DNA of 22,807 nucleotides from Discostella pseudostelligera (taxonomy: Eukaryota > Bacillariophyta > Thalassiosirophyceae > Thalassiosirales > Thalassiosiraceae): contig JALLBK010000524.1 in NCBI GenBank assembly GCA_036940085.1, forward strand, positions 1 to 22,807, written 5' to 3'. Shown here piece after piece: positions 1-11,607 of this stretch. The position numbers were made by a program, and so were the translations under genes. Numbering within the stretch: the first letter of the stretch is position 1; every line of letters begins with the position of its first letter. Below the pieces are notes generated by a model that was not told the DNA's origin, did no database searches, and saw only the letters and a program-made list of their open reading frames with translations.

Positions 1-1
1 T

Positions 2-1573
2 CCGCAGCAACGTCAGCAGCCACCACTACAGCCACCTACACGGATCAAATCCTTCCTACGTCAAAATCAATACAATACTGGAACCAAGATCTTTCTTCCA
101 TTGTTCTACCTTGTCGTAACCATAATTTATTTCCATAGTCTGTTATTCCAAAATGTCGAATCATCATCACTATCATCTGGTGGAAGCGGTGGTGGCGGCG
201 GTTGGCAGCAGCCACATGCGCAACTATACCATGGAAAGGATGATCACGCCAATACCAATGATTCTAGTAGTTTGTCACAAAAAGGGGATACTGTAATGCT
301 ACTTGAGCCACGCTCACTTGCGCATGTGGCCATAACCAATGCAGAAATTGCATGGCGACGGCATGTCGATCGTGAGAATTATTTGAGGCGGCAGGCTGAA
401 CGGAGGGAAGAACGAGCGAAAGAGTGGCTACGGAAGAAGCAGCAAGCGCAAGAGCAGGAAGACGAGGAGAAGGAGAGGGTATTGCTGCGGGGGAGAGGAA
501 GTCATGACACAACATTAACGAAGCACAATCAGTCTTCCAACAATTCTACATCAACTGCTACTGATACTGATACCGAGGACGAGTTGGAAGCAGCTTCCGA
601 CCATTTGAAGAATCTAGTCAGTGGTACGAATGGTAGCTTGATGTCGGCATTAGCCGGGGTAGCCGGAGCGGGAGCATCCAAGCGAAAAGTCCCAACATCA
701 TCCACAGGGATGGGGGGGAGACGCTCCATCAATGGTCAAATTGACAACAACAGCAGTCACCAACGTACATCATCGTCCACACCTGGATTTTTACCACTCC
801 TTCTCATCATGTTTACATGCAGCATGCTACGCGTTTGTGTACAGGTACTTGTCCATCAAGAACATGCCGTGGGGATTGGTCTCGATTCACTCGCCAATGA
901 TTCCGATGATGACAATGACGACAACAATGCAACCACCACCTCCCGAAGGAGAAGAAGGTCGAGGAGGGTGAGAGAGGAAGAAGGCAGTGGAGGAATGCTC
1001 TCCGTAGCCGCCCGACTACGTCGCCGTGCCCAAATCTCACACGCCCAACGTCAATTCCAAAATTTTGCAAATCGACTCAATGCTGAACGAGCTGCCAATG
1101 GTGAGCGTCAAATCAGCGTCGACACCTTGCGGCACTTAGTCCATGCGCGAGATTTTAATAGCAATGATTATGATAGATTATCGAATTTTGTGGAAGAGAA
1201 TGGTCCGGCGATGGGGTCATTCTTTTCGGCGATTGGCGCGACGGATGCAGAGATTAATAGATGTCCGTCGAGGGTATTGGAGGCAAATGATGAGTTGCTC
1301 CGATTGAGGATGAGTACTAGTAGCAGTAGAAGAAGAAGTAGTAGCAGTAGCAGTGGTGGTAGTAGTAGACATGGAATGGGAGATCCGTCTCTTCAGCAGC
1401 AGGAGCAGCAAACAATGCATTCGTCAAGTTGTGCGGTTTGTCTCGAACAGTACCAGGTGGGGGAGACATTACGGACCATACCCTGTTTTCATACCTTTCA
1501 TGCATCATGCATTGATCCGTGGTTGGCACAACGAGCGGAATGTCCCGTTTGTAAGCATTCGGCTATTGGATGA
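2..1573 (+). CDS. Membrane-anchored RING-H2 E3 ubiquitin ligase, 5'-partial
   Basis: The reading frame is open to the left window edge with no in-frame ATG before the first hydrophobic segment, so the true start lies upstream and 523 residues are visible. The C-terminus carries a RING-H2 finger (window residues about 477-517): C-x2-C, then C-x-H-x2-H-x2-C and a final C-P-x-C, eight zinc ligands in C3H2C3 order. By family knowledge this recruits a ubiquitin-conjugating enzyme and transfers ubiquitin to substrates. Two hydrophobic segments, about residues 30-49 ([20 protein letters not shown]) and 262-283 (rich in L, I, M, F, V), suggest an integral membrane protein. Between them lie Gly/Ser runs and a charged helix rich in R, E, K and Q. 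After the second segment come Asp/Asn and Arg runs, then a conserved-looking stretch ending in EINRCPS just before the Ser-rich linker to the RING, as in many RING-H2 proteins. It converges on the MYB gene with 89 bp between stops. Substrate and compartment are unknown. Confidence 0.88.
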   Translation, partial: PQQRQQPPLQPPTRIKSFLRQNQYNTGTKIFLPLFYLVVTIIYFHSLLFQNVESSSLSSGGSGGGGGWQQPHAQLYHGKDDHANTNDSSSLSQKGDTVMLLEPRSLAHVAITNAEIAWRRHVDRENYLRRQAERREERAKEWLRKKQQAQEQEDEEKERVLLRGRGSHDTTLTKHNQSSNNSTSTATDTDTEDELEAASDHLKNLVSGTNGSLMSALAGVAGAGASKRKVPTSSTGMGGRRSINGQIDNNSSHQRTSSSTPGFLPLLLIMFTCSMLRVCVQVLVHQEHAVGIGLDSLANDSDDDNDDNNATTTSRRRRRSRRVREEEGSGGMLSVAARLRRRAQISHAQRQFQNFANRLNAERAANGERQISVDTLRHLVHARDFNSNDYDRLSNFVEENGPAMGSFFSAIGATDAEINRCPSRVLEANDELLRLRMSTSSSRRRSSSSSSGGSSRHGMGDPSLQQQEQQTMHSSSCAVCLEQYQVGETLRTIPCFHTFHASCIDPWLAQRAECPVCKHSAIG

Positions 1574-1662
1574 GAAGAGACACCAAACCAATATTTGAAT
1601 GTAGGTTGTAAATTACATACTTAGTGCAAGATTATTAGATTCGTGAGGATTGAACTTTGAAC

Positions 1663-4176
1663 TTATTTTAATTGAGTATGTGTTCTTTCTTCGGTCGCTT
1701 GAGTATTATTAGGGGATGGAGAACTCTTGTTCAGGTCCATTAGCAAGCTTGCCTCGCTCAAGGAGGGTCTCTCATTCACTGGAGACGACGCAGCGGGTGA
1801 TGGTAGAGTACTACTGCACTTGTCGTCGGACAAATGCAACGCCGGAATCGAATTTGGGGTTGTCCTATCATCGATGGTCAATGTACTACTGCTATCTGAA
1901 CAATGATTCTTGGGCGAAGGGCTGACAAGCTTGCTGCTGGCTAGAATATTGGTCGTGGACGAGGAGGGTGATGCTGCCCCGGAATAGGCTAATGCACTCA
2001 GGGCCACTGCTGCTTCGTTGTCGGTGCTGTCGACCTGCATGATAGAACGGGTTGATGTAGCCCTACTCATGGGATGCTTGGCAGGGATCGACTCTGACGA
2101 GGAGGTGGCAGTTGTAGACTTGCGCTTCCTTCCACTCTTGACCTTGCCCGTACGACTAGCTGCTCCATCCTCGGGATTAGCGCCGCTAGGTTCCTGCTCG
2201 GCAACACGCTTCAGCGTAGAATTCCATCTGTTTTTTATGGCATTGTCAGTCCGACCGGATAGACACTTGGATATTTCAGCCCACTTGTTACCAAGCCGAG
2301 CATGAGCATCAATGATCAACTTGTCTTCTTCATCGGTCCAACCTCCCTTCTTAATATCGGGACTTAGATGATTGTACCATCGTTCGCGGCATTGCTTCCC
2401 AAGTCGTCCCTGGAGTTGTCGAGCAATGAAGCTCCATTTCTTCTGGCCGTAATCTTGCACTAACTGAACTACCAACTGATCTTCCTCTGTCGTCCAAGGT
2501 CCCTTGACCAATCCTGGCTTAAGTACCTTCTGCCACCGATGTAAGCACTGCACATCAGTCCTTCCCGGCAAGTAGATGGCAATCTTCTTCCAATTCTTGC
2601 CAGAATTGGCATTCACCGCCCGACGTAACTGAGCATCTTCCTCGGCTGTCCACTTCCCAGTCGAGGCTCGTCGCTTGTAATCCGGTGTCGATTGCAGAAA
2701 CTGAGTCTCCTCATTGCTGTAGTTGTGCTGCTCTTCCTCGTAGTAGTCGTCATTCTCATCATCAATAGTGGAAGACGATTGCTGGCGGTGGTACATTCTG
2801 ATGCTATCATTGTTCTTCGTCTGCATTGCATCGTGTTCTGCCTCGATCTCCGCTGCTACTGTCAAGGAGGACAAGGTCCCTTTGATGTTATGCTTGGTGG
2901 GTGATGTTGCTGATGATGCTCCACCAACTTCATCTTCTTCGGTAACATGTCGTGGAAGGAGTAATGGAGTGGACAGGCTTGATCTGACCGATGACGGCAC
3001 TAGTACAGCTGCTTTCGAGCACTTGTCATGTCCGTGATGTCGTTGCTGCTTCTCCTGGGACTTGCCACTAGTGCTGGTGGGTGGTGTAGGCTTTGCATGG
3101 TAGTCATAAGGTGCAGCCGTAGAATGATGATGAGGTTGGTGATAGTACGAAGATGATGATGAAGCAACCTTGGGAGGAGGATAACGAAGATGCGCACCAC
3201 CACCAGCAGCAGCATGAGCTGGAGTTGTGTATCCATGATGCGGTGGGTATGCATATCTTGGAGGAGGTGGTGGTGGCGGCGGCGGCGGATAGGTATGCAT
3301 TCGATGTGATGGGACCAACCTTGCACCATATGGAGGAAGTGAATGCGGATAACAATGAGGAGGAGAAGGTGGTCCTCCTGTGGGATGACCATGATGATAT
3401 GGCGGGTAGGATTGGGTGGATGATGCCGATGATGATACGCTTCGTTCTGGTGAAATTGTGGCAACAGCTACTGCTCGCTGCTTGCCTTGCTTTTCCTTAG
3501 TGGATGGAGCGTCCTTCTTCTGGCTGGACTTCCTGCCATCAACATCATCATCATCCATGACGGTATCACCGTCTTGGGTGCCACTACCGAGTTGCGTAGT
3601 GCCAGTACCAGAACCAGTACAGATAAACTTTGCATCCGACTTTGGATTTGCTCCCGCGTCATCGCGATTGTCTTGCATTGGCATGGTGCTCGAAGGAGCA
3701 GCAGCAGCATGATGTAATGGGTGATAGGAGTATGCATGAAAGTGATGGTGATGATGTGGATGTTGTGGCGGGGGTGGATATGAATAAGCACCCGGTGGAT
3801 ACGGAGGAGGAAGATGCGAACTGTGGAAGGGATGCCCCGTTGTTGGATGACGATGTGGTGGAGGCGGGTAATGATAATAAGTTGCTGTTGAAGTCGATAT
3901 TAATGATGATGATTGACTTCTTATTCTTTTGTCGGTAGTGATGCTTGATTTTGATTTTGTTTCCAGTGATGTCCCTTCCGTCGTCGCCGATTCGTCAGTA
4001 ACCACAGTCGATGATGTTGAATGTGTACTCGATGTCGGCGAACCATGTCGTTTCATAGACGTCATGGCAGCAATAGCGCTGCTGGTGCTGCTTTCTGTCT
4101 CGGCTTGACGTTGAATTTCGTGATGGTTTAGTGCCACATCGGCCAAATTGGAGAGTGCATCAGACTGTAATACCAT
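1663..4176 (-). CDS. Three-repeat (R1R2R3) MYB transcription factor
   Basis: An 837-residue, single-exon, ATG-started protein. Three consecutive MYB repeats occupy about residues 507-657, each a helix-turn-helix with three regularly spaced tryptophans: W509/W529/W548, W561/W581/W600 and W613/W632/W651. The recognition helices read [26 protein letters not shown] and [15 protein letters not shown], so no key residue is missing. The R2/R3 helices closely match the animal c-Myb and plant MYB3R class, which binds AACNG-type sites and in plants controls G2/M genes; a cell-cycle role here is inference. The first 500 residues are low complexity: His/Pro/Tyr-rich (about 100-350), a proline run, Ser/Thr runs and an acidic patch before R1. 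The C-terminus is Ser/Thr/Pro-rich with a basic KSGRKRKS segment near 680 that could be a nuclear localisation signal. It is divergent from the coiled-coil gene, with about 1 kb shared upstream. Confidence 0.93.
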   Translation of the reverse strand: MVLQSDALSNLADVALNHHEIQRQAETESSTSSAIAAMTSMKRHGSPTSSTHSTSSTVVTDESATTEGTSLETKSKSSITTDKRIRSQSSSLISTSTATYYHYPPPPHRHPTTGHPFHSSHLPPPYPPGAYSYPPPPQHPHHHHHFHAYSYHPLHHAAAAPSSTMPMQDNRDDAGANPKSDAKFICTGSGTGTTQLGSGTQDGDTVMDDDDVDGRKSSQKKDAPSTKEKQGKQRAVAVATISPERSVSSSASSTQSYPPYHHGHPTGGPPSPPHCYPHSLPPYGARLVPSHRMHTYPPPPPPPPPPRYAYPPHHGYTTPAHAAAGGGAHLRYPPPKVASSSSSYYHQPHHHSTAAPYDYHAKPTPPTSTSGKSQEKQQRHHGHDKCSKAAVLVPSSVRSSLSTPLLLPRHVTEEDEVGGASSATSPTKHNIKGTLSSLTVAAEIEAEHDAMQTKNNDSIRMYHRQQSSSTIDDENDDYYEEEQHNYSNEETQFLQSTPDYKRRASTGKWTAEEDAQLRRAVNANSGKNWKKIAIYLPGRTDVQCLHRWQKVLKPGLVKGPWTTEEDQLVVQLVQDYGQKKWSFIARQLQGRLGKQCRERWYNHLSPDIKKGGWTDEEDKLIIDAHARLGNKWAEISKCLSGRTDNAIKNRWNSTLKRVAEQEPSGANPEDGAASRTGKVKSGRKRKSTTATSSSESIPAKHPMSRATSTRSIMQVDSTDNEAAVALSALAYSGAASPSSSTTNILASSKLVSPSPKNHCSDSSSTLTIDDRTTPNSIPALHLSDDKCSSTLPSPAASSPVNERPSLSEASLLMDLNKSSPSPNNTQATEERTHTQLK

Positions 4177-4989
4177 CGTTTCATGAAGAGAGATGACAAA
4201 TGAATTGACGTGTGAGCATAGGAGGCGACTTAAACTAGTAAAACAAGATTACAACCGGACGACGCATCATTCCACTAACAGATAATGGTGTAGTAAAACA
4301 GCTCCATGATGATATGACAAACGTTCCTCACCATCGGAGAGGCTTCTGCCGAACCCATCATTGAATCGGAAATGAAGTAGTGAATGATGCAACTGAGAAT
4401 ATTTGTTGATGTTGGTTCAATTTCACTCTAACGGCTGCGAAAACCGTAAGATGCATTGATGATGAGACCTTCGGCCTCTCTCTCTCATCTCATGTGGAAG
4501 TTCATGAACGTTGGGAAAAGCTGGGGTAGGCAATCAATAGCAATAGCAATCAACAGCAAAGAGCCCACCATTGAATAATGGCTTCTTTGGCCAACATGAT
4601 GTTGGTGGTACTTTAGTCGAGCAAAAGAGGGGCTTCCAATTTTGCACCGAAAAGGGTACTCAAATCCAACGTATGTACGTGGCTCGATTTGAGATTTTCG
4701 TGGAAGGTACTAATTCCTTCTTTCCGCTGAATTTTTCAATGTTGAGCCTTCAAATTTTGAATGCTGACTCCCTCTCTTCCGAAGAAATCGACATCGAAAG
4801 CCGATGCCATTCCAATTCTACGTAGGAACATGTAGGAAACCAGCGAGGCACTTTTCACGTTGGAATCAATGCAATCGAATTCCCCTTCCTTCCTCCTTTC
4901 CGCATTGATGTCGCTGCCTTCCGACCCACATACAGCATGAATTCGATCCACCGGCACTACCGGCCGACATCGACATCGACAACAACAAC

Positions 4990-5019
4990 ATGATGATGAT
5001 GATGATGATGATGATGATA
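4990..5019. repeat. (TGA)n trinucleotide microsatellite
   Basis: About nine uninterrupted TGA/ATG units, preceded by a short CAA run, upstream of the coiled-coil gene. It supplies stop codons in one + frame and would block any upstream extension in that frame. Confidence 0.9.
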
Positions 5020-5162
5020 TCATGAAGATCGCCTGCAAGTGCAAGTAGATACACAGCAGGTAGCAATATCCGGCAGAGTGATAGACGATGCCTCTCGCTC
5101 TCCCTGCAATCGTTGTCGTCGTCATCAAATAACCTCGACTATCAACGGAGGAGAAGGAGTAT

Positions 5163-5192
<30 letters not shown>
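5163..5192. repeat. (CAA)n trinucleotide microsatellite in the 5' leader
   Basis: About ten CAA/AAC units ending 10 bp before the chosen ATG of the coiled-coil gene. It is in frame with that gene and would encode an Asn run if translation began upstream, but no in-frame ATG lies between the stop at 5023-5025 and 5203. It is therefore placed in the 5' UTR. Confidence 0.85.
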
Positions 5193-5193
<1 letters not shown>

Positions 5194-5202
5194 CACGACG
5201 AC

Positions 5203-7298
5203 ATGCCACAAAAAGAAGAATTGCACCTCTCCCCTCGGAGTCTAGCCCTCTCGATCGACACGTCTGTGTCTATGATCACAACATCGTCGGTAGGCAGCAG
5301 CTCAACGCAGGAGTCCGCCATTGAAGAGATCACAAACATTCTCACTAGGCGAGCCGCGGAGATAAGTTCTATCGTCCAGAAGAATATATCTCTGGATTGG
5401 TTCGGCCAGCAGACCCCATCGCATCAGCAGCAGCGACAGGTGCAGGATGACATCGACGCAGCCGTAACACCGGCAGACAAATTGCTGCCCCAAACCTTGA
5501 ACTCGCAAGAGGAGGACCATCGATTTGCCACCTTTATCAACCAGGCGCTGGAAGAGAGTAACCGATTGAAAAAGGAAGTTCGTGAGCTCAACTCGAAAGA
5601 ATTTGTAGCATCGAATAATGATCAGGATTTGGTCGAGAACTATGGGTTGAAGAAAATTGTACGTGAGTTAAAGATTACTCAGCTGGCATTGAAAGATCAG
5701 GAGTTAAAGACTGCAATGCAAATCGCCGAGATGGCGAAGATGGAAGATCTTGGCAAGGCGCAGCGTGAATCGGCCAAGTCAGTGATGGACACAATTAAGA
5801 AGAAGGAACAGATCATCGAATCTCTCAAACTGGAGAATGAGGAGATGGCCGAGAAAACAAAGTCCCTAAACAAGACGGTGAAAACACTCAAAGATGAGAT
5901 TGCACGGTATGAAGCTTTTGTTCTCAATAGCAAGTCTTTGGCAGAGAATCAAAGCACGCTCCTACAGGAGAATGAGAAGACGATTCGAGAGCTCGAAGCG
6001 AAGAATGCGGAACTTTGGTCGAAATGGAGGAACGACGTCAACACATTGAAATGCAAGGAAGCGTTGATCAACATGCAACGACAGCGGATGGAGGAGCAAG
6101 AGAATCTGCTCAAGATATATGAGACGAAGTTCTTGACAAAGGGGGTGGACATAGTCAAAGGTGAGTGCTTTATTGGAATGATATGGTACCGTCGCTCTCG
6201 CTGTTTCATTGTCGCTGACTCAGCTTGACGATATCATTTCTTAATCATATTATAGTCATGTCTCGTGCCGAAGAGGGTGAAAGGTTGTGGTCCAAAATCA
6301 AAGAGCGAGAGAAGAGGTTCAATGAACGAAAGATCATCGTTGGCGCCCTACGAGAAGAGAATGCCAATTTGAAGTTTGACAAGAGGAAGTTGCAAACAGA
6401 GTTGGATCAACTTAAGAACTGCTTCGAAACATTCAATCTCAAGCTCAGCGACACAGGAGACAAGGTTCACATGCCTTGGCTGCTCTCTCAGCTCCGGGAC
6501 AATGTTGCACTAAAGGAGAAGATTACCGAGTTGGAGGAGATCGTACGCGGGGGAGGGTATACTGTCATGGCAGCCGATGCCGAGAAGGACTTTCGAACGA
6601 AGGAGATTGAGTTGGCTGCAGAGATTGAACGGGTTTCAGGAGTCATTGGGATGTTGAAAGATCAAGCCCATGACGAAGAAGGAGATGTACACAAATTTGA
6701 AGTTTCGGTATTACTTGGCAAACTTGAGGAGGCCCTGTTGATGTTTGGTCACGATGGTTATGAGAAGGAAACAAACAATGATGACATCGTCTCCGCGGCA
6801 TCATCAGATGTCACGTCCATGATGTCACACGAGAGCTTCATCAAAGAACGGGAAATTGTCACTGCGATGTCTAATGAAAACTGGAACAAGCAGGGGTGTA
6901 GCGTCATGTCGAGCTTTACAGAAGGCTGTAGCAATCTACAAAGAGGTGGGCTCTTCAATAGACATGAAGACGAGGAAGAGCTCCTAGCTAAGCAAGCCAC
7001 CAGTTGGGGAGGAGCTCACAATAACGAGGACAGGGATGAGGAAAAGAAAGAATATGACGATGTAGTGAGTGGTGACGATGATGGTAGGATCGATACCATG
7101 TCATTCTCGCAAGGAATCAGCGGCTCCGGTTCTCTATCCACTGACGATGGAACACAGAGCGAGGCACCTTCGACAGTTATCATTTCACCCAAAAACAAGA
7201 CTGCTCTTAGGGTAATTGTAAGGGGCGGAGATGATCTCGAAAATTGGCGTAAGACTCTATCTCCGATTTCACATGCCTGTAGCACGGGAGCTGAATAG
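5203..7298 (+). CDS. Coiled-coil protein of unknown function, two exons
   Basis: Exons 5203-6160 and 6256-7298 are separated by a 95-bp GT-AG intron (GTGAGT ... TTATAG). Splicing joins the two frames exactly (codon G|TC, giving ...VDIVK-VMSRAEEG...) and produces 666 residues. The start is the first in-frame ATG after an upstream stop at 5023-5025; an extra 5' exon cannot be excluded. Residues about 110-315 and 320-460 show heptad-like, Leu- and Glu/Lys-rich helices (NRLKKEVREL, ESLKLENEEM, ANLKFDKRKLQTELDQL), typical of a long parallel coiled coil. The N-terminal 100 residues are Ser/Gln-rich. The C-terminal third is acidic and Ser-rich (DEEKKEYDD, SGDDDG), probably disordered. No enzyme motif, membrane segment or signal peptide is seen. 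A structural or scaffold role is inference only. It converges on secreted protein A, with 376 bp between the stops. Confidence 0.85.
6161..6255 (+). other. Intron of the coiled-coil gene
   Basis: A 95-bp phase-1 intron. The donor GTGAGT begins at 6161 and the acceptor TTATAG ends at 6255. It contains an in-frame stop on the upstream frame, and removal restores one continuous coiled coil. Confidence 0.88.
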
Positions 7299-7674
7299 GA
7301 TTGAAGTAGAGAGTTTTGAATGATTTATATAAAGCGCGATGCAAATGCAACATTTGCATAGCGACAATAGCAAGTAGCATTATAATTTGTTGATAACAAC
7401 GAGCTACAATAGTGTGTGTGATCTCTCGTATTAGGCTCGAGTGCAGGGCAAGCGAAGATGTCTTTCTACAATGCCAAACAAAGAGACCAAGTACTCTTGT
7501 AGGAAGCACACCGTTGAAACGCAAGGTATCTACTATCTACAAGTGAACCTACTACTACTGTAAACTCATTTACACAGTGAAATAAAAAGTATTGTCCTAT
7601 TAATACATCATATCGATCTGTATAATACTCTCTAGGGTCAAAGGACTAGGAATCCTTCCACATCTCATATCTAT
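7299..7674. other. Convergent 3' intergenic region
   Basis: 376 bp between the stop codons of the coiled-coil gene and secreted protein A. It should hold both 3' UTRs. It is AT-rich, with an AATAAA-like hexamer near 7581 on the + strand. No gene or clear repeat is seen. Confidence 0.6.
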
Positions 7675-10600
7675 TTAACTCATGGTATAGAATTGAGTTT
7701 CCAATGTCTCCATCGCCCATTGATACGTAGTTCCGGCCGATACTGCACGACCAACCTGTATAGTGTTGCCCGGCATCTCCATCGTTGCCGTTCCCAAGAC
7801 CTTGTACGTATCTGTCAGCTTCTCCTTGTAAGACGCAGTAACAACCCCCGCGGCAGTATATTCAAGCTTCACCCACATAGCATTCTGCCAGTTGACGTAA
7901 TTCATTGCATGATGGACGGTTCTGGCCCCTTTCGTTGGGCGAGATTGCAATACCGCGCCGGCACCTTTCCCGGCAGCACCCAGAAAGACATTGGCGGAAT
8001 CTGCATCGTCGTTACTACGGATCATGAGACCACCACGTGAGTAGGTATTACCCCACGAGAAGCTCTTGATGAACATCTCGACGGATCCATTGGCCTTCAT
8101 TTCTTGCGTGCTGAGGAATGAGAAGGAATCGGATGTGCCCCAAAGACCAGTACCAGACCCTTGGAGGTAATCGATAGTGCCATCGTTGCTCTTGTAGTAA
8201 TTGCCAACGCGTTGTGGCTTTCCGATGTCTACGAGAGGATCCCAGGCCGTGGGTGCCGAAGAGAGAGATGGTGAGGCCGTTGGGTATTGGTATTCCTCAA
8301 TACTATAATTGTCGAAGGTAGCCTCTACTGTTCTCCACCAATCATTGGCCGTTACGGCAAGTCCTACGCGATACTCGTCATCGGGGAAGAAGATGGTGTC
8401 GGTCGAATGCAATGTCCAGTCAATTCCATTTTCACTACGGTAGAATTCAAACTTCTCGAGCTTCTTGACAATACGAAGCCATGCCGTGGTTTGACTAGGA
8501 TTGGTCTTGTATTGAGAACCGACAGTTTCAGAATATCGTCCCGTCGAATGACGATTTTGGGATGTTACACCCTCTTTACCGGAAAGAAGCATGTATGCGT
8601 AGGGTGAATTGGGATCGTTGTTCGCACGGAGCATAATTCCTGCCTTGGACCACCAGTTTGGATTGGCAAAACTAGCGACGCGGACGGATACATCGATGTC
8701 ACCGGAGTAGGGTTGGGAGAGGTAATGGAAACTATCCGCCTGATTCCATATGTCTAAACCGGCGCCCTGCATGTAGATAACACCATCCGCCTCCCAGGAA
8801 TTTCCAATAGTGTTGGGCATATATCCAATATCCAATTCGGTAAATCCTTCAATGTCACGAGTCGTTTCAATCGCATCCGAATAGTCTTGCAATCCAACAT
8901 CCTCGGGCTTGTTAATGTAGTAGGCAACATTGAACCGTGGAGGTGGTTGCCAATCCCAATGACTGTACTGCTCGGTCACTTGCGCACCACTGGGAGAGCA
9001 GTTGCCCACGAAGGCGGCATTGTAAGCAAAGGTATCATTAGGACAAGCCCATGGTTTGGTACCCGCGACTGCATCTTCATAAGTCGAATGGAGGGTGAAA
9101 TCGACCTTCCACTTATTGCCCTCGACCGCAGACCCGCTGTAGTATAGCATATTTTTCAACAGATCCAAGTCGGCTGGGATGGGAGTTAACCGACGATAGA
9201 ATATCTTGCGATGCGTCGCGGTACAATCTGGACAGATGCGCATGATGATGGGTGTCTCTCCAGCGGCAAAGCTTGTCACCTCCAAACTACTGGGTGCCGT
9301 CATCGTCTGTGTCAAGAGTGCCTTCTTGAATGCCTCTCGACCCAAGGGCGGACGTTCATACATGTTGTCTCGACCAGCAACCTTGGTCCACTTGGATTTG
9401 TCATGTTCATAACCGGTCACATATCCCTTCTGATGCTTGGCATATTCAACGGCCTGATAACACTGCGAATCATCGGTAATAACCCGTCCCACCGTTCCAA
9501 ACTGTTGAGGAGTTACGCGCTTTTCATCATACAATCGAGCAACATAGGCCCACAAATCATTATTCCGATTATTCCGTCCTTGACAGGCCGCAAATGCAAT
9601 CTCTACCTTGATCAATGTGGGTAGAAAGTTGGTACCATCATACTCCAACTTCCAATCCTCACTCAAATTAATCTGCGTGCAATCCGATCTGGTCACAATG
9701 GGCATTTGCTCGATACATCCGCACATGGGCATGCCGGGAATGTTCTTGACGTAACCACGGACATACATGTGATCGTACATGCTGACATAAAAGAGATTGT
9801 TGGCCTTGTATCTTGCACTGGCATCATACTCGTTGTTATCCCATGCAAAGCCATGACAGTGGATGGCACCTTCGCCAGCGGCATTGTCATCGGGGAAGGC
9901 CATGAATCCCTTGGCAGATTGGAAGGGCTGTGAACTAGCGTTGAGGTTGGCAAAGCACAAATTGGTATTGTCGGCAGGATCCTTATCGACACAGTTGGTA
10001 TCGTAGGGTGTGGCACAGTTGCCATTGCCGTCATTCGCTTGACGATCTTTGGGCCAGCAGCACATGGCAGTGTTGGCAGCACAATTCTCAAAGTTGGGTA
10101 GCTCTCCTGGCCAAGAGACACGGCCATACTTGGCGGGGCCGAGGTAGAATTCATTGACTTTGGCGGCATCCGTTTTAAGATTGGAGGAGGCGGTACCATC
10201 GGGGTTTTCGTAGACGGTTTCAACCTCGTCTTGCCAGTCGGAGAGACCGTTGTAGAACATTTGTTCAAATTGGAGATCGTCCCCCTTGTCAGCGGCATCG
10301 GAGAATGGACTGTAAGATGTGGATGACATCATTTGTTTATGTGGGTGTGGGTAGGTGTCATTATTTGATGAGTGGAACGAGATTGCGTGTTGTGAGCATT
10401 CAAGTGATATTAACATGTGTCAACCAACAAACAAGCATCATTCTCAGTACTACTACTCACGTAACCGTAGCAGAATCATACATGCTCTTGCACAATTGCA
10501 TCGCTGCCTCCTCGGCACTGGCCGCACCAGGCATGGCGGCCAACAACTTGCCATCCAAATCTTCCTTCGCCGTCAAATTGCTGGCGACACATGATGTGGC

Positions 10601-10783
10601 ACCGGCCGCATTGAAGACTTGATTGGTGTACTCCGATAAGATTTTGTTGTAGTTGCAGGCGCCTTTGAGGTCGGAGAGAATGAAGGAACCGGATACGCCC
10701 GAGCAAGTTTGGCCGGCGACGGACGATGAGGATGCGGCGACGAGGGCGACGACGGCAGCGGTCGACGACGGAGAGAACTTCAT
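7675..10783 (-). CDS. Secreted protein A: cysteine-rich module plus two jelly-roll modules, two exons
   Basis: Exon 1 is 10783-10461 and exon 2 is 10309-7675 on the minus strand. The 151-bp intron (GTGAGT ... TTACAG) joins ...DSATV-T-PFSDAAD..., a junction confirmed by the contiguous VVPFSNAAK in paralog C. The product is 985 residues. Residues 1-24 form a signal peptide ending near VAG-QTC. Residues about 109-600 are the module shared with C and, more distantly, B: a CCWPKDRQANDGNGNCA motif near 190, HCHGFAW near 260, MCGC-EQMP near 302, and C-P-D-C-x3-H-x2-I-x-YRR near 470. Two C-terminal repeats (about 608-780 and 799-985) share the pattern G-(S/A)-G-x2-(I/L)-W...(A/S)DSF...(K/R)(A/G)G(I/L)M(L/I)R, resembling the DUF1349/concanavalin A-like jelly-roll group, which often binds carbohydrate. 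A cell-wall or matrix role is inference. It is divergent from B. Confidence 0.86.
10310..10460 (-). other. Intron of secreted protein A
   Basis: A 151-bp phase-2 intron with donor GTGAGT and acceptor TTACAG on the minus strand. Without splicing, the upstream exon stops just past the donor and the downstream frame lacks a signal peptide. Paralogs B and C have no intron at this position. Confidence 0.87.
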
Positions 10784-11607
10784 GGTGTGAAGAGGGATGG
10801 CTTATTGGACAAGGAACCGGTGTCGCGTAGAGTTTGTGTATGTGGATGATGGTCTAATGAATGCCACAATCGATCGGGTTCAAAAATAATGTGGTCGACG
10901 AGTTGGAGGCGACGCCACTACCAAAATAATGGCCATGGTCATGGTGAATGAGTGAAGATTGAAGATGCTCTGCCGATGCCGCCACCCCTGTCTGTCACCC
11001 CAAAATGAGCAGTGACTTCGCACTGTCGGATGGGCGTCTTTCCTTTCACGAAGACGATTGCCATCAGAGGACATGCAAAGGAATAATGGCTTGCGTCTTA
11101 CTGCTATTGGTTTACCTAAGTAAAGTCGCCCAAACTGAGGTGGTGGGATAGTTATCGTTTTGGAACCCTATCGGAGAGGATTGAAATGACTTGGTCATTG
11201 ATCGTAAATTATGCCTCGTGATCGGATGACTTATGGGATTGGTCATTAGTGATTACATAACGCAGGTACTTGAATTTGTCGGCGCGCACCTACAGTATAA
11301 GAGTCTATTGGTCACTTTGGTTTCCATTGTCCGATTATCTTTCGTCACTTTGTCTTCCTATCGGTGTGCGGATATATGTCACTTTGTGCCACACTCAACT
11401 CTTCATCATCGCATCTTTCTTCTCGCATCTTTTCATTAAACCCAACGAAGCCGACGACACCCCAACAACAACAACAACAACAACAACAATATTATCATCA
11501 ACCATCGACAAGCTCTCATATTTCCTTTTAATTCATCGGCACCACCAACTAGATACTTCGTAATAATCCAAGTGAGAGAGAGACTATAGCATTGATCAAA
11601 CATCATC
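10784..11607. promoter_or_regulatory. Shared divergent promoter region of secreted proteins A and B
   Basis: About 824 bp between two divergent start codons, with no convincing gene. It contains GGTCATT at 11193-11199 and 11241-11247, a motif also present upstream of C; three direct copies of GTCACTTTG at 11311, 11344 and 11378, spaced 33-34 bp; and a CAA microsatellite at about 11463-11489 in the likely 5' UTR of B. Promoter function follows from position. The motifs are seen, but their role is inferred. Confidence 0.6.
11463..11489. repeat. (CAA)n microsatellite in the leader of gene B
   Basis: Eight or nine CAA/AAC units about 120 bp upstream of the ATG of secreted protein B. A similar run occurs in the leader of the coiled-coil gene. 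Confidence 0.85.

Larger units (their letters stand above)
4177..5202. other. Divergent intergenic region between the MYB and coiled-coil genes
   Basis: About 1.0 kb holding the promoters and 5' UTRs of two divergent genes. No convincing coding region is seen; open stretches here begin at non-ATG codons or consist of microsatellite translation. Visible items are a CT run near 4475-4490, a short perfect palindrome at 4591-4605 (7-bp arms, CCAACAT/ATGTTGG), an ATG/TGA trinucleotide microsatellite at about 4990-5019 and a CAA run at 5163-5192. No TATA box can be assigned with confidence. Confidence 0.6.

Noticed and set aside
3000..3791. Long overlapping frames on both strands inside the MYB gene
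   Set aside because: They are shadows of the His/Pro/Ser-rich low-complexity coding sequence.
4571..4825. 84-codon + strand open frame between the MYB and coiled-coil genes
   Set aside because: It begins at a TTG codon, lies in the divergent promoter region and shows no domain or signal peptide.
4736..5128. 130-codon minus strand frame with Ser/Ile/Cys runs
   Set aside because: The runs are translations of the TGA and CAA microsatellites, and it overlaps the leader of the coiled-coil gene.
5113..5202. N-terminal extension of the coiled-coil protein with an Asn run
   Set aside because: There is no in-frame ATG between the upstream stop at 5023-5025 and 5203; the extension depends on a TTG start.
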